In this document: one piece after another, positions 24,304 through 29,484 of the stretch
How the letters are laid out: every line of letters starts with the position of its first letter
Numbering within the stretch: position 1 is the first letter of the stretch
Assembly (NCBI GenBank): GCA_964393615.1
Contig: CAYMUR010000067.1
Location: 1-29,484 of the forward strand
DNA from: CAYMUR01 sp964393615
GTDB taxonomy: Bacteria; Planctomycetota; Planctomycetia; Pirellulales; Pirellulaceae
Length of the DNA stretch: 29,484 nucleotides
Direction: 5' to 3'
Translations under genes and position numbers: made by a program
The notes under the pieces: generated by a model
Seen by the model: only the letters and a program-made list of their open reading frames with translations
What the model was told of the DNA's origin: nothing
The model's database searches: none

Positions 24304-25970
24304 TGATGGCAAATCGTCAGGACCAATCCAATAACCAGCTAGCGGACGACCCAGACATCATGACTGATCCGCACAAACAGGGACGCGAATTGCTTCAATA
24401 TTGTCAGGATACGTATGAGTACCTATGGCAACGATTCCTGGAATTTCGCCGTCGCGCAGAGCCAGAGCAAGTCCTGGCAGGTGTCGAAGGCATGGCACGG
24501 TTCGCGTGGATGCATCACCCTGGAAAATTTGCGGACAGTGTTTTGGAACAATTTGCTTTGGAGATCGGCGCTCAGTTGGAATTATTGGTCAGCGACCCAT
24601 CGTCTGGCCTATCGTATAACGATATTTGTTTACCAGGAGCTCATTCTTCCCGTCGCTGTGTGTTGCATGTCGCTACAAGCGCCTATGAGATCGGAGGTCA
24701 TTCTCGAGCTATCGCCAACTGGATCCGGAATGATCCTACATCAAACCACTGGCTAATCCTGACAAGACAAAAAGAAGGCGCATCCCCTGGTTGGTTGTCA
24801 GCGATCGTTCGAGCATCAGGCGGCGCTGTGATCTCCTTGGCGGACACAATGACCATCATGCAGAAAGCATACGAGCTGCGGCAAATCTCGCTCCAGGGAT
24901 TCCAGTCGGTAATTCTACACACCCATCCGGACGATGTGGTTCCACTGGTCGCCTTTGCATCACCGACTGGACCATCTGTCGGATGCTACAATCATGCGGA
25001 CCATGTATTTTGGTTGGGGGCTAGCATCGCAGATGTGATGATACATTTTCGTCATTCGGGGGCTACTTTGTCCCAGGCTCGGCGATGTTCTCGCAGAAAC
25101 TTTGTCCTTCCGATTCCGCTCGATCCACACCATGCCAAATCATCTCGATCTGTTGCTCGCGCCCAGCTGGGAATGGCCAAGGATCAGGTTATTTTGTTGA
25201 GCATTGGGACTCGCTTCAAATACTCGCCTACGTGCGAACACAACTTTTTCCAGGCAACACGTGCGATTCTCGAGGAATACTCCCGAGCACACCTTTACCT
25301 GATTGGTGTAACACCAGCCGAAGCCACCCAATATGGGGGCCAAGATGTTCACCCACGAACGCATTGTTTGGGGGTATTACCCGACCCATCACTATACCAA
25401 CAAGCCGCGGACATTTATCTCGAAGGTTTTCCGATTGGCTCCCTGACATCGCTACTCGAAACAGCCCAGATGGGTGCAGCCGTGGTGTTAAAACACCTGC
25501 CGTTGGCACCCATCGTCGCCGGCAAAGACCCTGCCCTAGAGTCGCTCTTAAGCCAGCCACCGCGCGAAGAATATGCCAACAGCGTCAATCGCCTGATTGC
25601 CGACCCTGCCCAGCGTCAATGGTTGAGCCGTCGCATACAGCAACGAGTCGTAGAAAGCCATACCGGTGCAACCTGGTGTAACCATTTACAGGATTTGTAT
25701 GCCATCTTGGCCGATCAGGTACACCAGCCAGCTGGTTTGGTTGATACGGTGAGCAAAACCACGCTGGACGATTTAGCTTCTTGCCAAGTCCAGGAGTTAG
25801 GCACTGAACGACAGGCAGTCGATCAAACCGCCCAAACGGTTTGTCATGGTTGGGACACCTCTTTTCAAGGCAGTCGCAACAAAACATCCGCCAAGAACCG
25901 TTGGTCACTCGAACAGATGACACGTCCCCTGCGAAGCCTTTCAAAACGATTGCGAAAGGATTCCAAATAA
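24303..25970 (+). CDS. GT-B glycosyltransferase-like protein (GT41/HMW1C-like region)
   Basis: 555-residue protein beginning at ATG 24303 inside the preceding stop (TAATG); a second ATG follows. Residues 1-110 are helical with no recognised domain. A Rossmann-like half starts at RRCVLHVATSAYEIGGHSRAIANW (GGHSR, 131-135), with ILHTHPDDVVPLVAF further on. The second half has ILLSIGTRFKYSP, HLYLIGVTP and AADIYLEGFPIGSLTSLLET (368-387), which resembles the nucleotide-sugar region of GT41/HMW1C or SPINDLY-like enzymes and of some GT4s. E374 and E386 are candidates but not a canonical EX7E. The last 80 residues are polar to basic (SLSKRLRKDSK) and probably flexible. A donor/acceptor cannot be named. 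Confidence 0.75.
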   Translation: MMANRQDQSNNQLADDPDIMTDPHKQGRELLQYCQDTYEYLWQRFLEFRRRAEPEQVLAGVEGMARFAWMHHPGKFADSVLEQFALEIGAQLELLVSDPSSGLSYNDICLPGAHSSRRCVLHVATSAYEIGGHSRAIANWIRNDPTSNHWLILTRQKEGASPGWLSAIVRASGGAVISLADTMTIMQKAYELRQISLQGFQSVILHTHPDDVVPLVAFASPTGPSVGCYNHADHVFWLGASIADVMIHFRHSGATLSQARRCSRRNFVLPIPLDPHHAKSSRSVARAQLGMAKDQVILLSIGTRFKYSPTCEHNFFQATRAILEEYSRAHLYLIGVTPAEATQYGGQDVHPRTHCLGVLPDPSLYQQAADIYLEGFPIGSLTSLLETAQMGAAVVLKHLPLAPIVAGKDPALESLLSQPPREEYANSVNRLIADPAQRQWLSRRIQQRVVESHTGATWCNHLQDLYAILADQVHQPAGLVDTVSKTTLDDLASCQVQELGTERQAVDQTAQTVCHGWDTSFQGSRNKTSAKNRWSLEQMTRPLRSLSKRLRKDSK

Positions 25971-26096
25971 ACACAATGTTGTCGGCTTCATTGATCCCTA
26001 TTTTGACTCACAACTCTTGCACCTGGCGCCTTGGGCACAAACTCGTGAGAAACACATTGTCAGCCAGTTGAAACCTTGCTACGAGGGAACTACCAC

Positions 26097-27293
26097 ATGA
26101 AGATCGCTGTCGTATCAACGATGCAAGAGGCACCCTGGGGGGGAAGCGAAGAAATGTGGTCAGCCATGGCTGAAGTCGCGTTAGAAAAAAACCACCAAAT
26201 CAACACCTTGACAGCATATTGGCCAAACACATCGCACAGGCTTCGGAGGCTTGAATCACTTGGAGCTACCGTCTCGTTTCAAATGCAGCCACGCAGAATG
26301 CCAACTCGGTGGAACCGGTATTACCGTAAATTTCTGACCTTGGGACGGGTCCTTCTTCGTAAAAACCGTTTCTTGCATTTTGAGCAGCTCCTGCGATGGA
26401 AGCCTGATGTTGTTTGTGTCAATCTGGGTGCTATTTATGAAGTACTGGGCTATCCGGGATTGATGACATACCTGGAAACCACGTCTGTCCCTTTTGTCCT
26501 GGTGGTGCAATATGCAGATGATTTCTTGGTTCCACAACAACCTGCACAACGGTCACGAATTTCACGGATCTTCGCTCGTGCATCCAAAATCGTTTTTGTT
26601 TCGCAACGCAACTTGGAAGATTCCGAACGGCATCTTGTCATCCGTTATCCCAATGCAGTCGTGCTGCGAAATCCAATGAACCTGACCGATTTCAGTCCCG
26701 TTCCCTGGCCTGAACCTAGTGAAACATTGTCACTGGCCAGCGTTGCTCGTTTGCGAGTTCGCGCCAAAGGTCAGGATGTGTTGCTGGAAGCTTTGTCTCA
26801 GCCCTCGTGGAACGACCGACAGTGGCAGCTAAATTTATATGGCCAAGGACCTGATCTTTCTTATCTCAAGGCCTTGGCCAACATGTTCGGTCTCAACAAT
26901 AAAGTGTATTTTCATGGACAGGTGGACGATATTCGCAAAGTTTGGTCTACCAATCATTTGCTGGTGATGCCATCGCGTGGCGAGGGAACTCCGCTATCGT
27001 TGGCCGAGGCACAAATTTGCGGTCGACCAGCCATGGTGACAAACGTCGGCGGCAACGTGGAATGGGTCACGGAGGGAACAACCGGTTTCATTGCAGACGG
27101 CCCCTATGCCGCACCAGTCAACGCGGCACTGGAGCGTGCCTGGCAACAACAAGATCAATGGGAATCGATGGGCATACAGGCTCATCAGGAAGCCAGCCAC
27201 AAGATTGACCGTAATCCAGGAAACTCCTTATTGTCCCAAATCCTCGAAGCTACCACGGCATCCGAAAACAAAGCACATAACAACAAAACATAA
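26097..27293 (+). CDS. GT4-family glycosyltransferase
   Basis: 398-residue retaining GT-B enzyme. ATG at 26097 has GAGGGA (26083-26088) 8 nt upstream. Seen: MKIAVVSTMQEAPWGGSEEM (N-terminal Rossmann loop with the GGSE acceptor-side glycine motif), IVFVSQRN, LSLASVARLRVRAKGQDVLL (donor domain), and MPSRGEGTPLSLAEAQICG with EX7E at E296 and E304. VTNVGGNVEWV is also typical. The basic N-domain helix RRMPTRWNRYYRKFLTLGRV may contact the membrane. It is followed 55 nt later by WbsX-type proteins. It probably adds one residue of the repeat unit; the sugar is unknown. The 126-nt spacer before it is discussed among the findings. Confidence 0.9.
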   Translation: MKIAVVSTMQEAPWGGSEEMWSAMAEVALEKNHQINTLTAYWPNTSHRLRRLESLGATVSFQMQPRRMPTRWNRYYRKFLTLGRVLLRKNRFLHFEQLLRWKPDVVCVNLGAIYEVLGYPGLMTYLETTSVPFVLVVQYADDFLVPQQPAQRSRISRIFARASKIVFVSQRNLEDSERHLVIRYPNAVVLRNPMNLTDFSPVPWPEPSETLSLASVARLRVRAKGQDVLLEALSQPSWNDRQWQLNLYGQGPDLSYLKALANMFGLNNKVYFHGQVDDIRKVWSTNHLLVMPSRGEGTPLSLAEAQICGRPAMVTNVGGNVEWVTEGTTGFIADGPYAAPVNAALERAWQQQDQWESMGIQAHQEASHKIDRNPGNSLLSQILEATTASENKAHNNKT

Positions 27294-27348
27294 TCGCTCT
27301 CTTGAACAACATCCTTACTATTTGTTGAGTACCAATTCTGCTCTGCCA

Positions 27349-28455
27349 ATGGCCACACCATCACTGGATTTAATCGCCTTTTATTTGCCCCAGTATCATC
27401 CGATTCCGGAAAACGATCGCTGGTGGGGTACTGGATTTACCGAATGGACCAACGTGGTTCGAAGGCCACCACTTTTTGCAGGTCATCAACAGCCTCACAC
27501 ACCGGCCGATTTGGGTTATTACGATCTGCGCGTCCCCGAGGTCCGTGCGGCCCAAGCTGAAATGGCTGCACAATATGGTATCTCAGGATTTTGCTATTAC
27601 CATTATTGGTTTCACGGTCGACGTGTGTTGCAGCGTCCTTTTAACGAAGTCTTGCAATCCGGAGAGCCAGATTTTCCATTCTGTCTATGCTGGGCCAACG
27701 AAAATTGGACACGATCCTGGGACGGCTTGAATCACAATATTTTGCTTGCACAGAAATATTCGGCAGATGATGACCGCCGACATATGGAATGGTTGGTTCG
27801 TGTGTTCGAAGACCAGCGTTACATCCGGATTGATGGGCTGCCTCTATTTCTAGTTTATCGTGCATCGTCACTCGCCAACCCATTACAGACAACCGATCTA
27901 TGGCGCGCAGAAGCCCGGCGACATGGCATCGGTGAAATCTACCTGTGCCGAGTGGAAAGCTTTGCCAGTGAAAAATCCGACCCGACAAAGCTGGGGTTCA
28001 ACGCCGCAGTGGAGTTCCAACCGGACTGGGAAGCCAACCTCCCCCGTCTACGGCCCAGTCGACTGCAGCGCTGGACAGAAAAAATAACCGGTTCCAAGCA
28101 TGCCTACCAAGATCATCGTGTCTACGATTACCAAGCATTGGTGGCGGCGGCGCTCAGCAAGCCTTGGCCAGAATGGGAATGGATGCGTTGTATTACACCT
28201 GGCTGGGACAACACGCCGCGAAGAGATAAAGATGCTGTGATCTACGTCCATTCCGATCCGACTAAATATGCAAACTGGCTGTATCACACGATCCAGCAGA
28301 CGGCCACCATCCCCGATCAGCCACAAGTTATTTTCATCAACGCATGGAACGAATGGGGTGAAGGAAACCACCTCGAACCGTGTCGCCGTTGGAAAACAGA
28401 GTATTTACAAGCCACCTTGTCAGCCCGGCAAGAGGTATCTCGGGATGTCAACTGA
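27349..28455 (+). CDS. WbsX-type (GH99-like) polysaccharide protein, copy 1
   Basis: 368-residue member of the WbsX/GH99-like group often found in O-antigen, capsule and rhamnan loci, where it is annotated as glycosyltransferase or glycosidase-like. ATG at 27349 is the first in-frame ATG close to the conserved core. Seen: FYLPQYHPIPENDRWWGTGF TEWTNV (about 11-36), GFCYYHYWFHGRRVLQRPF, FCLCWANENWTRSWDG, and FINAWNEWGEGNHLEP near the C-terminus; a (beta/alpha)8-like fold rich in Trp and Tyr is known for GH99 relatives. The acidic pair in AWNEWGEG is a candidate catalytic or sugar-binding site. It overlaps copy 2 by 11 nt, so both are translationally coupled. Exact reaction unsettled. Confidence 0.87.
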   Translation: MATPSLDLIAFYLPQYHPIPENDRWWGTGFTEWTNVVRRPPLFAGHQQPHTPADLGYYDLRVPEVRAAQAEMAAQYGISGFCYYHYWFHGRRVLQRPFNEVLQSGEPDFPFCLCWANENWTRSWDGLNHNILLAQKYSADDDRRHMEWLVRVFEDQRYIRIDGLPLFLVYRASSLANPLQTTDLWRAEARRHGIGEIYLCRVESFASEKSDPTKLGFNAAVEFQPDWEANLPRLRPSRLQRWTEKITGSKHAYQDHRVYDYQALVAAALSKPWPEWEWMRCITPGWDNTPRRDKDAVIYVHSDPTKYANWLYHTIQQTATIPDQPQVIFINAWNEWGEGNHLEPCRRWKTEYLQATLSARQEVSRDVN

Positions 28456-29484
28456 TCCAGTACAAACGCCCGTTTCGCCAAACGGCAGCAGTTCGTCGTG
28501 TACCTCAGAGGGAACACGACTGGCGCGCCTGCTTGCATTCTACCTGCCACAGTTCCACCCTATTCCAGAAAACAATCGCTGGTGGGGGAATGGTTTTACC
28601 GAGTGGACTAATGTGGCACAGGCCAGCACTCTTTTTCCCGGTCATTACCAACCGCACCTCCCGGCGGATCTGGGATTCTATGATCTTCGTTTACCCGAAG
28701 TTCGCTCTGCTCAGGCAGAACTGGCCAGGCAACACGGTATCGAGGGTTTTTGTTATTGGCATTATTGGTTTCAGGGAAAACGTTTACTGCAAAGACCTTT
28801 TCAGGAAGTCTTGGCCTCGGGCCAGCCAGATTTTCCGTTCTGTCTGGCATGGGCGAACGAATCGTGGTCGAGACGCTGGCTGGGCGAGGAAAAAGATATA
28901 TTGCTCACACAGACTTATACTGCCGAAGATGACCGGCGCCACATTCACTGGTTGATGGAAGCATTTGCTGATCCAAGATACATCCGAGTACACAATCGTC
29001 CCGTGCTGCTCATCTATCGACCACTTGATCTGCCCCACCCTCAGAATACCACCGATCTGTTTCGCAAGGAGTGTTTACGGGCTGGCCTGCCAGAACCCTA
29101 TCTTGTGGGAATCAATGCCCATTGTCCGCATCTCGATTGCCGCCAAATTGGATTCGATGGAACACTCAATTTTAAACCGCAACTTGGATGCCTTCCAGAT
29201 TTTATGACCGACACGGCAACTAGCGGAAAATTCATTCGAAATCTGAGGTGCGGGACATGGAGTTGTCGTTTAAAACTGTATGAATATTCCGTGGCCTGTG
29301 AACTCATGCAACAACGGAAACACGATTTCCCGGTACATCCTTGCGTCTTTGTTGGTTTTGACAATACACCTCGGCGAGGAAAACACGCTATTATTATCGT
29401 TAATTCTGAGCCACAAATGTTAGAGGCAGATTTACGGAACATCTTAAACGATCTTCTCGGCCAACCTTACGAGGAGCGCTTTGT
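28445..29484 (+). CDS. WbsX-type (GH99-like) polysaccharide protein, copy 2, truncated by window edge
   Basis: Open from ATG at 28445 to the last base without a stop (346 complete codons). It starts 11 nt before the end of copy 1. After a Ser/Thr-rich tail of about 25 residues absent in copy 1 come FYLPQFHPIPENNRWWGNGF, TEWTNV, LPADLGFYDLRLPEVRSAQ, GFCYWHYWFQGKRLLQRPF and AWANESWSRRWLGEE. It aligns with copy 1 throughout the N-terminal half. The NENWTRSW of copy 1 reads NESWSRRW here. The C-terminal end, where copy 1 has AWNEWGEG, lies outside the window. This is a paralogue produced by tandem duplication, diverged enough that a different linkage or sugar is plausible. Confidence 0.9.
   Translation, partial: MSTDPVQTPVSPNGSSSSCTSEGTRLARLLAFYLPQFHPIPENNRWWGNGFTEWTNVAQASTLFPGHYQPHLPADLGFYDLRLPEVRSAQAELARQHGIEGFCYWHYWFQGKRLLQRPFQEVLASGQPDFPFCLAWANESWSRRWLGEEKDILLTQTYTAEDDRRHIHWLMEAFADPRYIRVHNRPVLLIYRPLDLPHPQNTTDLFRKECLRAGLPEPYLVGINAHCPHLDCRQIGFDGTLNFKPQLGCLPDFMTDTATSGKFIRNLRCGTWSCRLKLYEYSVACELMQQRKHDFPVHPCVFVGFDNTPRRGKHAIIIVNSEPQMLEADLRNILNDLLGQPYEERF

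Noticed and set aside
27091..27348. N-terminal extension of WbsX copy 1 from an upstream ATG
   Set aside because: The extension would lie mostly inside the preceding GT4 gene in another frame and has no family similarity; ATG at 27349 directly precedes the conserved core.
28380..28955. 191-codon forward frame over the WbsX junction
   Set aside because: It lies in the wrong frame; the frame from 28445 carries all WbsX motifs and stays open to the window edge.

Overview
This 29.5 kb window reads as bacterial chromosome, most likely from a Planctomycetota member or a close relative, probably a metagenome-derived contig. That placement is inference. It rests on the mixture of phytanoyl-CoA-dioxygenase-like (PhyH) oxygenases, a Gfo/Idh/MocA oxidoreductase, a secreted SMP-30-like protein, a large membrane-anchored von Willebrand A (VWA) protein, several sulfotransferases, and a winged-helix regulator fused to a degenerate nucleotidyltransferase fold beside a Wzm/Wzt exporter. 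No rRNA, tRNA, CRISPR array, transposase or phage gene was recognised. A run of 10 Ns at 10546-10555 marks an assembly gap inside a glycosyltransferase gene.

Left part (1-10001), small-molecule metabolism. A 5'-truncated ALDH7-family aldehyde dehydrogenase converges on a class III aminotransferase. Upstream of the aminotransferase on the same strand lie a PhyH dioxygenase and a Gfo/Idh/MocA oxidoreductase. A 0.65 kb non-coding stretch separates these from a forward pair: a second PhyH protein and a secreted SMP-30/gluconolactonase-like protein. A compact cluster of direct and inverted repeats (7701-7802) sits between that pair and the convergent gene for a 710-residue VWA protein with one N-terminal membrane helix.

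Right part (10412-29484), surface polysaccharide synthesis, modification and export. It opens with a GT4 glycosyltransferase (interrupted by the gap), then a reverse-strand pair (sulfotransferase and ArnT/GT39-like membrane glycosyltransferase). From 14373 to the right edge every gene is on the forward strand: methyltransferase, GT2 glycosyltransferase, winged-helix regulator, Wzm permease, Wzt ATPase with a C-terminal extension, two sulfotransferases, a FemAB/GNAT-like acyltransferase, two tandem FdtA-like cupins, a DegT/FdtB-like sugar aminotransferase, two GT-B glycosyltransferases and two tandem WbsX-type (GH99-like) proteins. Many neighbours overlap or lie within 50 nt.

The simplest model is an ABC-transporter-dependent capsule or O-antigen. 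It would carry a 3-amino-3,6-dideoxyhexose (3,4-ketoisomerase plus aminotransferase, perhaps acylated by the FemAB-like protein) and be sulfated by up to three sulfotransferases. No RmlA/RmlB, Wzx or Wzy is in the window. The most notable points are: (i) the regulator gene, whose consensus-like promoter lies so close to the ATG that the mRNA should be leaderless, with a perfect 7-bp inverted repeat over the -10 and start codon; (ii) the tandem FdtA-like cupins, in which one copy has lost the HxH motif the other keeps; and (iii) the tandem WbsX genes, the second of which runs off the right edge.
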